The position numbers and the translations under genes are program-made. Positions 31,827 to 40,792 of a DNA stretch of 47,357 nucleotides are shown here, one piece after another (position 1 is the first letter of the stretch; every line of letters begins with the position of its first letter). This stretch comes from Treponema sp. (lineage in GTDB: Bacteria; Spirochaetota; Spirochaetia; Treponematales; Treponemataceae), in the NCBI GenBank assembly GCA_024402565.1, contig JAKSTM010000012.1:1-47357 (forward strand), read 5' to 3'. The notes beneath the pieces are model-generated. The model saw only the letters and a program-made list of their open reading frames with translations. It had not been told where the DNA came from and did no database searches.

Positions 31827-33158
31827 TTAATTTTTCTGAATTAGCGATATAGGTTTTTCTTTTCCAGCTTTATAGGCCGGAATGTAACTAACGAGCAAAG
31901 AAAGAATTAACGTTGCGGCAATTATTCCAAAAATTTCAGAAAAAGGAATATTTACAGGGATTTCTGAAAGATAATATGCAGGATCCATCAAATGAATATC
32001 CTTAATTTCCGACAAAGGAATTCCTTTCATCAAATTAAAAATTTTACCAAACCAGTTTACTATTTTTTCTGCAACAGAAACCATTGAATTGGCATTCACG
32101 GCAAATAAAAGTCCAACAGGAAGTCCAATCAAAACTCCACCAGTCCCGCAGGCTAATCCTGCAATTAAAAATGCAAATGTTATTCCAGAATTACTTGCGC
32201 CAGTACTTTTTAAAATCGCAATTTCCTTTCGTCGTTCCATTACTAGCATTACTATTGCAGATGAAATATTTACTGAAGCCACAAGTACAATTAAAATCAT
32301 AATGAATACAAGCATGACTTTGGTTGATGAAAAATTCTCAAACTCAGAAGCATTCATTTCACTCCAGGTAAAAACATTTGCATGACGGCCTGTAATTTGT
32401 TCCACATTCATTCTTACCCTGCTTAAGTAAGGGGAAAAAGCATCTTCTGTTTCTATTAACAACGAAAACTCTGCTGTATTCAATGGCACCGAGGCATAAG
32501 CAACATCAATAGGAATAAAAACCCAAAGTGCATCCAATTCCTGATACCCTGAACTTACAATTGCTGCCACTTTAAAAGTTGTAAGTTTTGGGGTCATAGT
32601 ATTTTTTGCACCGGTTTTAGTAGTAATAAGCCTGAAAGAATCTCCAGGGGAAAGCTCAAGAATTTCTGACAGTTTCTGCCCTATTACAGCAGTTTTTTCT
32701 CCTTCTGAAAAAACTGCTAAATTTCCTTCAACAACAGAAAATAAAGTTCCAAATGAATCATTTACTTCAAAAATATTTCCTGGAAGACAACGAACCTGTG
32801 CACCAGTCCTTTCTTTTTTTCCTCCTGCCAAAGCAGTTAATGTAACCTGAGGATACACATTAGTTACACCTTCGGCAGTTTTGACTTCATCTGCAAATCT
32901 CTGAAACATAGGTGCAGATACAATATTTTTAGAATTTCTGGCAATTAATGCTTCAAGATGACTTGAAGAAAGGCCTATTAATCTTTCAGTCATCCCTTCA
33001 ATCATGCCATTTGTTACAGTCAAAACAACAATTAGTGGAACCAAAGAAAGACCAATACACAGAAGAGCTCCCATCATACTTCTTCTGGCAGAGGAATTCT
33101 TTTCCGCTTTTGGAAAAATTAAAGACCGTGCGAACATTAAGGATGCTTTTAATTTCAT
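31827..33158 (-). CDS. LolC/LolE-type ABC permease (distal copy)
   Basis: This 443-residue protein has the MacB/FtsX layout: one N-terminal helix (MGALLCIGLSLVPLIVVLTVTNG), a periplasmic domain (about residues 60-275) and three C-terminal helices (VMLVFIMILIVLVASVNISS; FAFLIAGLACGTGGVLIGLP; IFGIIAATLILSLLVSYIPA). VMERRKEIAILKSTGAS is the coupling-helix motif. With LolD and the other permease it should extract lipoproteins from the inner membrane for transfer outward, or act in a related export task. It overlaps lolD by 4 bases (ATGA). Confidence 0.87.
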   Translation of the reverse strand: MKLKASLMFARSLIFPKAEKNSSARRSMMGALLCIGLSLVPLIVVLTVTNGMIEGMTERLIGLSSSHLEALIARNSKNIVSAPMFQRFADEVKTAEGVTNVYPQVTLTALAGGKKERTGAQVRCLPGNIFEVNDSFGTLFSVVEGNLAVFSEGEKTAVIGQKLSEILELSPGDSFRLITTKTGAKNTMTPKLTTFKVAAIVSSGYQELDALWVFIPIDVAYASVPLNTAEFSLLIETEDAFSPYLSRVRMNVEQITGRHANVFTWSEMNASEFENFSSTKVMLVFIMILIVLVASVNISSAIVMLVMERRKEIAILKSTGASNSGITFAFLIAGLACGTGGVLIGLPVGLLFAVNANSMVSVAEKIVNWFGKIFNLMKGIPLSEIKDIHLMDPAYYLSEIPVNIPFSEIFGIIAATLILSLLVSYIPAYKAGKEKPISLIQKN

Positions 33159-33841
33159 GATAATCTCTCTAACTTCGCATCTTTAATTGAATAAATATAA
33201 TCACCTTTTTTTGCCAGATTCATATCATGGGTAACCAGAACAAGGGTTTTATTATATTGTTCAACCATATTAAACAAAAGGTCTCCAATGGAAACAGCAT
33301 TTGCAGGATCCAGATTTCCAGTAGGTTCATCTGCCAGAATAAGGCTTGGATCATTAATCAAACTTCTAGCGACAGCAACACGCTGTCTTTCTCCACCTGA
33401 AAGCTGACTTGGCAAATGATTTCGGCGGTCATATACCCCAACATCATTCAGTAACATTTCTGCTTTTTCACAAGCTTCTTTCTTTGACACACCAGTCATA
33501 TAAAGCGGAAGATAAACATTTTCAAGTGCAGTAAAATCTTTTAAAAGATAATGAAATTGAAAAATCAAACCCAGAAAATTTGAACGATAATCACTTATTT
33601 CATTTTCAGAAAGTTTCGTAACATCCCATTTTCCGCCTCCCGCAATTACCGAACCAGAAGTTACAGAATCAATTCCACCAATAATATTCAAAAGAGTTGA
33701 TTTTCCACTTCCTGATTCACCTACAATTACATTCTTTGTTCCTTCAAAAATAGATAAATCTAAATCACGGAGAACAGTCAGTTTTTCACCGTCTGAAACA
33801 TAAGTTTTTTCAACACCAGATATTTTTACAATCTCATTCAT
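33155..33841 (-). CDS. lolD: Lipoprotein-release ABC ATPase LolD
   Basis: This 228-residue ATPase has Walker A VGESGSGKSTLLNIIGG, signature LSGGERQRVAVARSL, Walker B LILADEPTGNLD and the H-loop LVTHDMNLA. The length and motif set are those of the LolD/MacB/FtsE group. It lies between two permease genes and overlaps both (8 bases upstream, 4 downstream), so the three products should form one heteromeric transporter. Confidence 0.92.
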   Translation of the reverse strand: MNEIVKISGVEKTYVSDGEKLTVLRDLDLSIFEGTKNVIVGESGSGKSTLLNIIGGIDSVTSGSVIAGGGKWDVTKLSENEISDYRSNFLGLIFQFHYLLKDFTALENVYLPLYMTGVSKKEACEKAEMLLNDVGVYDRRNHLPSQLSGGERQRVAVARSLINDPSLILADEPTGNLDPANAVSIGDLLFNMVEQYNKTLVLVTHDMNLAKKGDYIYSIKDAKLERLS

Positions 33842-35132
33842 TATGAAGAACCTCCGCTACAGTCATTTTTAATACATTTCTACTGGCAGCCCAGGATGCA
33901 ACCAAAGGAGCAAAAACCCCGAATAATGTAATCCAGAAAGTTTCAGCAAAAAATATCCTTGACGGAATATTTCCATACACACTATACATTGGATTTTCAG
34001 AAACAAGCATAAGGTTTTCAGGACTTACTACTGCTGTGAGTACATATGAAACCAGATACATAAGTCTGGAAGCAACAGTAAACATAGTCTTAGAATTAAC
34101 ACTTAAAAGCAAACCAAACAACATTCCAGGAACAGCCCCTTTTATTCCCGTTAAAAATCCCTGTAAAATAAAAATAGCTTTTATATCCGAACTTTTTCCG
34201 CCAGCAGCAGACAAAATGGAAATTTCACTTTTTCGTTCAAAAACCAGTCTTCTCATTCCATTATAAATATTTATTCCTACAACGAGGAATATCATTGCAA
34301 CTAAAAGAAGCAGCATATTTTTTTCTATACGTAAAGCGCAAAAAAAAGTTTTATTATATTCACGCCAGGATTGTATTTTTGCATCAGGGAATTCCTTTTT
34401 CATCATACTGACAATCAACTGGTCATTCTTAGAATCATTTAATTTTACACCAAGAATTTTCTTTGCTTCTTTTCCAAAATATTTTTTTCCCGCATCAGAA
34501 TTAATAAAAACAAAACTGGAATTAATATCGCTATAACCAGTTTTAAAAACCCCTTTTACTTTAAACAAACGATCAGAACTTAAAAGCTGTACATCATTTC
34601 CTCCGCTTAAAGCAAACAAATTGAGATTCGAATTCAGTCTGATTCCTAAATCGCGGGCCATGGAATTTCCAATTATGATAGAATCTGGTTCTGAAAGATC
34701 AAAATCACCTGCAAGAATTTCTACTTCTTTTTTAAATCCTGGATCACTTTCATATACATCCTGATCAATGGCACGAATCAAAGCAACACTTTGCTTTACT
34801 CTTGTTGTCGTTACAAGACTTTGTGCTTCATAAAATCCAGAAATACTTTTTACCTGTTTATTATTCTGACAAAAATCCCTTATTTTTGTTTCTGTAATTT
34901 CATCAAATTCAGAAATTCTAATATGATAGGAAGACACTTCCATAATAGAATCGATAAACTTCATCTGAAATCCATTCATAACACTCATAACCACAATAAG
35001 TGTCATAACTCCAAAACAAATTCCCAAGGTTGCAAGTAGTGAAGTAACACGGCTTCTTCCTTTTCTATCCACACGTGAAAACCTGGAAGAAACAAAAAAA
35101 ATCCATTTTATTCGGTTTATAAAATCATTCAT
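33834..35132 (-). CDS. LolC/LolE-type ABC permease (proximal copy)
   Basis: The ATG at 35132 (MNDFINRIKWIFF) gives a 432-residue protein; a start 10 codons earlier lies inside the preceding gene. The N-terminal helix is LATLGICFGVMTLIVVMSVMNG, the periplasmic domain spans about residues 60-270, and three helices follow (LLLLVAMIFLVVGINIYNGM and two near the C-terminus). The coupling motif is VFERKSEISILSAAGGKSSD. It differs clearly in sequence from the distal permease, as LolC and LolE do. The start overlaps the upstream stop codon by 8 bases. Confidence 0.87.
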   Translation of the reverse strand: MNDFINRIKWIFFVSSRFSRVDRKGRSRVTSLLATLGICFGVMTLIVVMSVMNGFQMKFIDSIMEVSSYHIRISEFDEITETKIRDFCQNNKQVKSISGFYEAQSLVTTTRVKQSVALIRAIDQDVYESDPGFKKEVEILAGDFDLSEPDSIIIGNSMARDLGIRLNSNLNLFALSGGNDVQLLSSDRLFKVKGVFKTGYSDINSSFVFINSDAGKKYFGKEAKKILGVKLNDSKNDQLIVSMMKKEFPDAKIQSWREYNKTFFCALRIEKNMLLLLVAMIFLVVGINIYNGMRRLVFERKSEISILSAAGGKSSDIKAIFILQGFLTGIKGAVPGMLFGLLLSVNSKTMFTVASRLMYLVSYVLTAVVSPENLMLVSENPMYSVYGNIPSRIFFAETFWITLFGVFAPLVASWAASRNVLKMTVAEVLHNE

Positions 35133-35937
35133 AATCTTTAGAGCGCAAAAGTTTTCCGTCAAGGAAATATTCGTCTCTTACTCTCCTATCATCTTGATAA
35201 AAAGTTTTTACAACATAATCAGATTCGAAAAATAATTCTGTAATGTAATTCGTTTTTGTTGAATAAATAATTTTTTTCTGAAGATTCCCATTTTCATAAA
35301 TTTCCTGATCTGCTGGAATTTCAGAATCTTCGTGATAAAAATATTTTTTTTCTTCCAGGAAACTCTTTATAGGCTTTTTGTAATTTTCATTACCATATTC
35401 AAATATTTTTTTTTCGAAACTCTCTATTCTTTTTTCTTTATCGTATTTCCAGCTTTCACTATGGACCTTATACTTTATATTCTCAGTCTTATCATTTTTT
35501 GTTACTTCTGCAAAATTAAATTCTTCAAGTAATACTGGAAGCCCTTCAGAATCATATTCAACATGTTCTTCCATATCGTCTTTTAAAATATTTTTAGAAA
35601 CTAATAATCCAGAATCAGAATACTTAAAGTAAATAATCTGTACAGGATAAGAAGACTTAACATCAGAAATTTCCCAAACTTCTTTTTTTACAAGACGGTT
35701 ATTCTCATCAAAAAAATCACGAACAGCTTTATTTTCAAACGAATTAATGAGAATGGTTTCTGTTCCCCTGACTTCAGGAATAAAAATCTCGGAATCAAAT
35801 GTCATGTTTCGAAGTTGAAGATCAGAATCAATATATTCTTTAGGCATCTCTTTTTTTTCAAATTTTTCTTCACATATCAAAAGAAAAACATTTGAGAAAA
35901 AAAATAAAAAAATGCAAAACAGATATTTATATTTCAA
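35125..35937 (-). CDS. Secreted protein with YD/MORN-like repeats
   Basis: This 270-residue protein has a signal peptide (YLFCIFLFFFSNVFLLIC; the Cys could be a lipid site). It then has a series of short units of the form Y/F-D/N-x-x-G-x-L (FDENNRLVKKEVW, YSDSGLLVSKNIL, YDSEGLPVLLEEF, YDKEKRIESFEKK, YENGNLQKKIIYS, FLDGKLLRSKDYE). These resemble YwqK/MORN or RHS-type repeats and should form an extended beta sheet. It sits between ftsY (gap 9 bases) and the Lol transporter genes (overlap 8 bases), so it may be a cargo or helper of lipoprotein export. The function is unknown. Confidence 0.75.
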   Translation of the reverse strand: MKYKYLFCIFLFFFSNVFLLICEEKFEKKEMPKEYIDSDLQLRNMTFDSEIFIPEVRGTETILINSFENKAVRDFFDENNRLVKKEVWEISDVKSSYPVQIIYFKYSDSGLLVSKNILKDDMEEHVEYDSEGLPVLLEEFNFAEVTKNDKTENIKYKVHSESWKYDKEKRIESFEKKIFEYGNENYKKPIKSFLEEKKYFYHEDSEIPADQEIYENGNLQKKIIYSTKTNYITELFFESDYVVKTFYQDDRRVRDEYFLDGKLLRSKDYE

Positions 35938-35946
35938 TGAAAAACC

Positions 35947-36810
35947 TTAATTTGAAATCAATTCATTAATATATTTCTGTGAATCAAAACAAGAAATATC
36001 TTCATAATGTTCACCAGTACAAACAAGAGCAACAGGAATTCCAAGTTCTCTTCCGATTGAAACCGCCACGCCACCTTTTGCGGTAGAATCAAATTTTGTA
36101 AGAATAATAGCATCAACTTTTATAGCTTCATTAAACACTTCTGCCTGACGTAATGCATTCTGACCTGTTGTACAATCTAATACAATTATTTTCTTATAGC
36201 AGCCTTCATCGGCTTTTGTAGCGCAAATACGATCTATTTTTTGAAGCTCTCGAACAAGGTTTTCTTTATTATGAAGGCGTCCTGCAGTATCAGCAATCAC
36301 AAGACCAGGTCCTTTTGCACGAACTGCATCACATGCATCGAAAACAACTGCTGAAGGGTCGCTGCCATGCTGATGGCTTACCACTCTTACACCCACTTTT
36401 TCTCCGTGATAATTCAACTGTTCAATTGCTGCTGCACGGAAAGTATCACAAGATGCAAGCACAAGATTTTCGATTCCTTGTTTTTTATACATATTTGCCA
36501 TCTTTGCAACACTCGTTGTTTTCCCGGCTCCATTTACACCAAGAACCATCCATACATTAACTTTATCTGGAACGATTTCCAGTTTTGTTTCTTTAACATT
36601 TTCAAGAAGCATTGTTTTTAATTTTTCAACAATATCTTTTTCATTTGAAATTTTTTCTTTTCTGCAAACCTTTTCAAGTTCATCTGTTATTTCATAAGAC
36701 GTTTTTGCACCGATATCACTTTCAACAAGTACATCTGTTAAATCTTCAAAAAACTCTTCATCGATTTTTTTCGCACCAAACAGCGACTTTAATTTTTCAC
36801 CAAGTCCCAT
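35947..36810 (-). CDS. ftsY: Signal recognition particle receptor FtsY
   Basis: This 287-residue SRP GTPase lacks the acidic N-terminal A domain of the E. coli protein and begins directly with the N domain (MGLGEKLKSLFGAKKIDEEF). The G domain has GVNGAGKTTSVAKMAN, ASCDTFRAAAIEQL, VIADTAGRLHNK and LTKFDSTAKGG. It receives ribosome-SRP complexes at the membrane. The ATG at 36810 is preferred over TTG 36816 because GGA is spaced seven bases before it. It follows the PEGA-like gene by 14 bases. Confidence 0.96.
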   Translation of the reverse strand: MGLGEKLKSLFGAKKIDEEFFEDLTDVLVESDIGAKTSYEITDELEKVCRKEKISNEKDIVEKLKTMLLENVKETKLEIVPDKVNVWMVLGVNGAGKTTSVAKMANMYKKQGIENLVLASCDTFRAAAIEQLNYHGEKVGVRVVSHQHGSDPSAVVFDACDAVRAKGPGLVIADTAGRLHNKENLVRELQKIDRICATKADEGCYKKIIVLDCTTGQNALRQAEVFNEAIKVDAIILTKFDSTAKGGVAVSIGRELGIPVALVCTGEHYEDISCFDSQKYINELISN

Positions 36811-36824
36811 AATCAAATCCTTTT

Positions 36825-38405
36825 TTATTTTGCTTTAACAGGCAGAACAGTGTCTGCCGCCAGAAAGTATCGCGTTAATTCAAATATAAACCACCCGCCT
36901 GAACAAATGGTCACACCAAAGGCACCCAGGTACGCCTTATTCCATACATCCAAATCATTCTGCAATTTCATATTATCAGGATTAATATAAAGAGCCTGGC
37001 TTACAGATGTCTGATTTCCCTGAATAAAAATAGACCCCAAAAGAGAAATCAGAAAAACGCTATAAGACGTATACATCATCTTTCTTCGCTTATCGATATA
37101 TTCACTTTTATCAAAAAGCTTTGGTTTTACTGAAATTACATTAAAATTTTCTACAAGTTTTTCAGGTATAAAAAAAAAGCCTTGGGGACCATCATCTGAA
37201 ATAAAGTTTCCAAGAATCTGTGTTCCATTTACGGATATTTTAGCAGAGCTGTTTTCTGAAGTAATATTTCCTGCCGGGGCGCCATTAAGTGTAAAACTTC
37301 CGTAAACTGAAGCCGGAAACTTTATCTCCATCTGAGTCAAAAAATCCTCTTTCATTTCTACCTCAACATGGTAGGAACGATTTCCTTCAAAAAAATAACT
37401 GGTGGAAGCCGTTCTAAATCCTGGTGAGTCAAAGCGAATAGAATGAACTCCGGCATCAAGGACTATTTTTTGTGAAATATCATTGTAAACTACATCATCA
37501 ACAACAAAGGTAAATTTTTCCAAAGCTTCTTCAGGAGTAACTGTAAAATAAACATCAACAGGAAAAGAAGCAGAAATAACAGGAGAAAGAGCTCGGGCCA
37601 TATTCCGTGCCATTAAATCAGAATCAGATACATTCCCCACTTCCGTAACCGTAGAGATTACTTTCGCAGAAGGATACATATATAATTCGCTGGTAACCAT
37701 CATGAAGTCACCCATAATTTTTATCTTCCCGGTAAGCAAAGCTTTTATTCCAGAAGATTGCATTTGTTTAATAAAATCACGGCTTACATAATTCTCAGAT
37801 GCAGAAGACACAAAGTGACTGTCATTATTTCCATATAAAGAAACAGTCTCTTCTTCTGCATCATTATTTTCTGTTGAAACAAGTCCCTTAAAAAGCTTCA
37901 AATATTTTTGCCCTTCAGAAAGCTGTATCTTTTCCGAAAACATTGATTCAACAGATTCTGAATATGACTTTTCTTCCGCTTCTTTCAATTCTGCGATATT
38001 TTGATTTATTTTTTCACGGATTTCTTCAATCTTTTTTTCTTCATCTCTTAAGATTTTTTTTAGGCCCGCTTCATTAACATCTTTTAACAATAAACTGTCC
38101 CGTGTTTTAAGAGCCGCTTCCAACTGAAGGAAAAGTGAAACTCTATCATTCTTTAATTTATAAGCGATACGCGAAAAATTTTCTTCAGGAGAAATTGTTC
38201 TGCTTTTTCCTTCTTCCAGATTTTCTAAAATCAAATTAGGAAGTAATTCTCCCAAAGCATTTGAAACAGAAGTATCTTTACCCACTGAAGAAAAACGATC
38301 ACAGGCAATCATCCACACAGAATCATCTGCAAACAAGATAAAGGGATTACATAAAATGAGAAGAATAATAAAAATTTTTAAACCAAATGTTTTACATTTC
38401 CTCAT
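36825..38405 (-). CDS. Exported PEGA-like membrane protein of unknown function
   Basis: The ATG at 38405 gives a 526-residue product with a signal peptide (TFGLKIFIILLILCNPFILFA). Residues about 100-170 are Glu/Lys-rich coiled coil. A central part (LTGKIKIMGDFMMVTSELYM) resembles components that raise outer envelope lipoproteins. Residues about 310-380 look like a PEGA domain (VVDDVVYNDISQKIVLDAGVH, then IRFDSPGFRTAS). Two hydrophobic segments lie near the C-terminus. The start overlaps the end of prfB by 14 bases, so it is translationally coupled to release factor 2. Upstream in-frame starts would sit deeper inside prfB. The function is not recognised. Confidence 0.75.
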   Translation of the reverse strand: MRKCKTFGLKIFIILLILCNPFILFADDSVWMIACDRFSSVGKDTSVSNALGELLPNLILENLEEGKSRTISPEENFSRIAYKLKNDRVSLFLQLEAALKTRDSLLLKDVNEAGLKKILRDEEKKIEEIREKINQNIAELKEAEEKSYSESVESMFSEKIQLSEGQKYLKLFKGLVSTENNDAEEETVSLYGNNDSHFVSSASENYVSRDFIKQMQSSGIKALLTGKIKIMGDFMMVTSELYMYPSAKVISTVTEVGNVSDSDLMARNMARALSPVISASFPVDVYFTVTPEEALEKFTFVVDDVVYNDISQKIVLDAGVHSIRFDSPGFRTASTSYFFEGNRSYHVEVEMKEDFLTQMEIKFPASVYGSFTLNGAPAGNITSENSSAKISVNGTQILGNFISDDGPQGFFFIPEKLVENFNVISVKPKLFDKSEYIDKRRKMMYTSYSVFLISLLGSIFIQGNQTSVSQALYINPDNMKLQNDLDVWNKAYLGAFGVTICSGGWFIFELTRYFLAADTVLPVKAK

Positions 38406-39529
38406 CGTCATCATCAATACCGTCTGATGTTGTACCGTTCCATTTTGCAACTAAATACGAATTCATAAAGTCGTCCAGATCACCATCCATAACTGCCTGA
38501 ACATTTCCTACGTTGTACTTTGTTCTGTGGTCTTTTACCATGGTATAAGGACAGAAAACATAAGAACGAATCTGACTGCCAAATGAATTATCCTTTTTTT
38601 CGGCAGCAAATTTTTCGTTTTCCTTTTCTTTCTCGGCACGATAGTATTCATAAAGTTTAGACTTCAAAATACTCATACAAGTAGCACGATTCATAAGCTG
38701 ACTTCTTTCGCTCTGACAGGCAACAACAATACCTGTAGGGATATGTGTGAAGCGAACAGCAGAGTCAGTTTTATTTACATGCTGACCACCTTTACCACCA
38801 GCTCTGTATGTATCAATACGAAGATCTGCCGGGTTGATTTCAACCTCAATTGAATCATCAAGAACAGGGAAAACATAAACAGAAGCAAAAGAAGTATGAC
38901 GCCTTGCATTTGCGTCAAAAGGACTGATGCGAACAAGGCGGTGAATTCCCGACTCACCTTTCAAATATCCGTAAACAAAGTCTCCGGAAATTTGCATTGT
39001 GATTGATTTTATACCACCTTCAGCTTCCAGTTCATCAACAACTTCAAGTTTAAAATTATGTCGCTCCGCCCAGCGGGTATACATACGGGAAAGCATAAAA
39101 GCCCAGTCACAGGCTTCTGTTCCACCAGCCCCTGCATGAATAGAAATGAAGGCATCATTACCGTCAACTTCACCAGAAAGAAGATTCAAAACATTCAATT
39201 CTTCAAATTCTTTTTTGCATTCTTCAAACATTGTCTGAACTTCAGCTGCATCAGATTCTTCTCCAGATTCTTCAGCCAGTTCATACATAGCTTCCAGATC
39301 TTCCACACGGCTGATGAGATCTTTCCAAGGCTCAACTCGTTTTCGTAATTTGCGGATTTGTGACATTACTGCTTCTGCTTTCTGATGGTCATCCCAAAAA
39401 CCAGGAGCTTCAGTTAACTTGTTTTTTTCGTCTATTGATTTATAAATGGCGTCCGAGTCAAAGACGCCCCCAAACATTGGAAATTTCGGATTTTAATTCT
39501 TCGATAGGAATTTTAAAGTCTTCAAGCAT
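38392..39529 (-). CDS. prfB: Peptide chain release factor 2, with programmed +1 frameshift
   Basis: RF2 ends translation at UGA and UAA. The body has the catalytic loop GGKGGQHVNKTDSA and the conserved SPFDANARRHTSFASV. Translation begins at ATG 39529 (MLEDFKIPIEELKSEISNVW) and reaches CTT TGA at codons 23-24 (TGA at 39458-39460). The shift site CTTTGAC is preceded at the canonical distance by the internal Shine-Dalgarno GGGGG (39467-39471). A +1 shift joins codons 39529-39461 to 39459-38392, giving about 378 residues. The ATG at 39477, in the downstream frame, is not the start. This is the known autoregulation: low RF2 favours the shift. A strong promoter lies just upstream. Confidence 0.95.
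39458..39471 (-). promoter_or_regulatory. prfB programmed +1 frameshift signal
   Basis: The minus strand reads GGGGG, CGT, CTT, TGA, C. The slippery CTT-TGA-C and the G-rich anti-Shine-Dalgarno-pairing site have the same spacing as the E. coli prfB signal (GGGGG, TAT, CTT, TGA, C). Confidence 0.95.
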
Positions 39530-39535
39530 ATCTAC

Positions 39536-39564
39536 ATTATAGTAGAAAAAGAAAACCATGTGAA
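39536..39564 (-). promoter_or_regulatory. Strong promoter of prfB, predicted leaderless
   Basis: On the minus strand TTCACA (39559-39564) and TATAAT (39536-39541) are 17 bases apart. The -10 box ends six bases before the prfB ATG, so the expected first transcribed base is the A of ATG or within a base of it. No Shine-Dalgarno is present, consistent with a leaderless mRNA. Confidence 0.72.
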
Positions 39565-39571
39565 CATATTG

Positions 39572-40792
39572 CTATTCACAAATAGTATTAAATAAGGAAT
39601 GAACATCAATACCTGATATGATTTCTCCAGGTTTATAGTGAGAAATCATTCCTTCGCGGCCACCTGCAAGATGTTTCGAAGTAATGCCATGCTTTATTGA
39701 AATATCTGCTTCCATGAGAGCAGAAAGGTGATCTGCAATTCTAACTAAACGTCCGTCAACAGGATTGAAGTCATCGGAATTATAACGATTATTTAAATCA
39801 TCCCAGGAAACTTTTACAACAACCCCATTCTTACAGAGTACACGATCCGCAAATTCATCGCTGGTATAAAAAATCAATTCGTCTTTAAAGAAAGGTTCCA
39901 TAAGAGGAACAAGTTCTTTATTGACAATTTCATCTTCAATCTTCTTTACGATGTTTGGAAGATCGTCAGTTGCCTGTTTTACAGGAGAAATAATGTCTCG
40001 TGTAACTGCTTCAGGAAGATCATGAAAAAGCCCCGAAAAGAAATTATTAATAACACGGCGTTCACACATATCAACACCTATTTCGCGACCAAGAAGAAGA
40101 GTCATAATGGCAACGAAATAACTGTGTCCCAGAACCGATGTCCCAGGTACACGAGGTGTCTGATTCCACCTTGTCTGAAAACGAAGCTGTTCTATTTTCA
40201 AAAGAAAATCAAAAACTTTTTGATGTGTAATAAGCATCTGAATACCTTCCAGATCCAGAGACTTTTGTAAATCCGCTTTTAATTCTTTTTCAATTTTTTC
40301 AACTCGAACAGGCTCATTCACCATGGAAAGCATTTCGAGTTCTCGCATTGTAGAGAATTTATGTGCAGCCTGATAAATTTTTAATGAAAGTTCTTTATCT
40401 TTCGGAAGTGGAATGGAACCAGCTTTTTGCCCGATGTAAATTGTAAAGGCTGAAAATAATTCTTCATCATTAATTAATGACCGGTACTGGTTCAAAACCC
40501 ATTCATTCAGTCTCAAATATTCAGCAGGATATTCACGTTTTAGCATCTGTTGAACTGGAGCTTTTATGTCACAAAGAGCAATCTTCTTCAGAAGATCAAA
40601 AAGTGAGGCATAAATAATCCATTTCCAGTCTACATATTTTCCTTTGTGCTCTTCAAACTTCCCGATTATATAAGCCAGAACCATTTTCTCACCGGCTTTA
40701 TCCATTTCTACCAGTTCAAAAGGACGTACCAAATCGTTCCAGCGTTGAATTGAGAATCCTTCAAATATTTTAAGAGCCAAAGTTTTATTCAT
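39572..40792 (-). CDS. HD-domain phosphohydrolase
   Basis: This 406-residue protein has a helical N-terminal half of unknown role and an HD domain in the C-terminal half. The metal ligands are visible as His223 in SVLGHSYF, His257-Asp258 in GLFHDLPEAVTRDI and the Asp in VRIADHLSALMEA. The pattern and the preceding arginine region (RFQTRW) fit the HD_3 / YfbR-like group, which removes phosphate from nucleotides. No signal peptide. Its start abuts the stop of the helical gene upstream, in one run with recN and nadK, so a nucleotide-pool or DNA-repair context is likely. Confidence 0.82.
   Translation of the reverse strand: MNKTLALKIFEGFSIQRWNDLVRPFELVEMDKAGEKMVLAYIIGKFEEHKGKYVDWKWIIYASLFDLLKKIALCDIKAPVQQMLKREYPAEYLRLNEWVLNQYRSLINDEELFSAFTIYIGQKAGSIPLPKDKELSLKIYQAAHKFSTMRELEMLSMVNEPVRVEKIEKELKADLQKSLDLEGIQMLITHQKVFDFLLKIEQLRFQTRWNQTPRVPGTSVLGHSYFVAIMTLLLGREIGVDMCERRVINNFFSGLFHDLPEAVTRDIISPVKQATDDLPNIVKKIEDEIVNKELVPLMEPFFKDELIFYTSDEFADRVLCKNGVVVKVSWDDLNNRYNSDDFNPVDGRLVRIADHLSALMEADISIKHGITSKHLAGGREGMISHYKPGEIISGIDVHSLFNTICE

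Noticed and set aside
39459..39477. ATG at 39477 as start of prfB
   Set aside because: It lies in the post-shift frame and has no ribosome binding site; the upstream frame with its CTT TGA C signal explains the gene fully.
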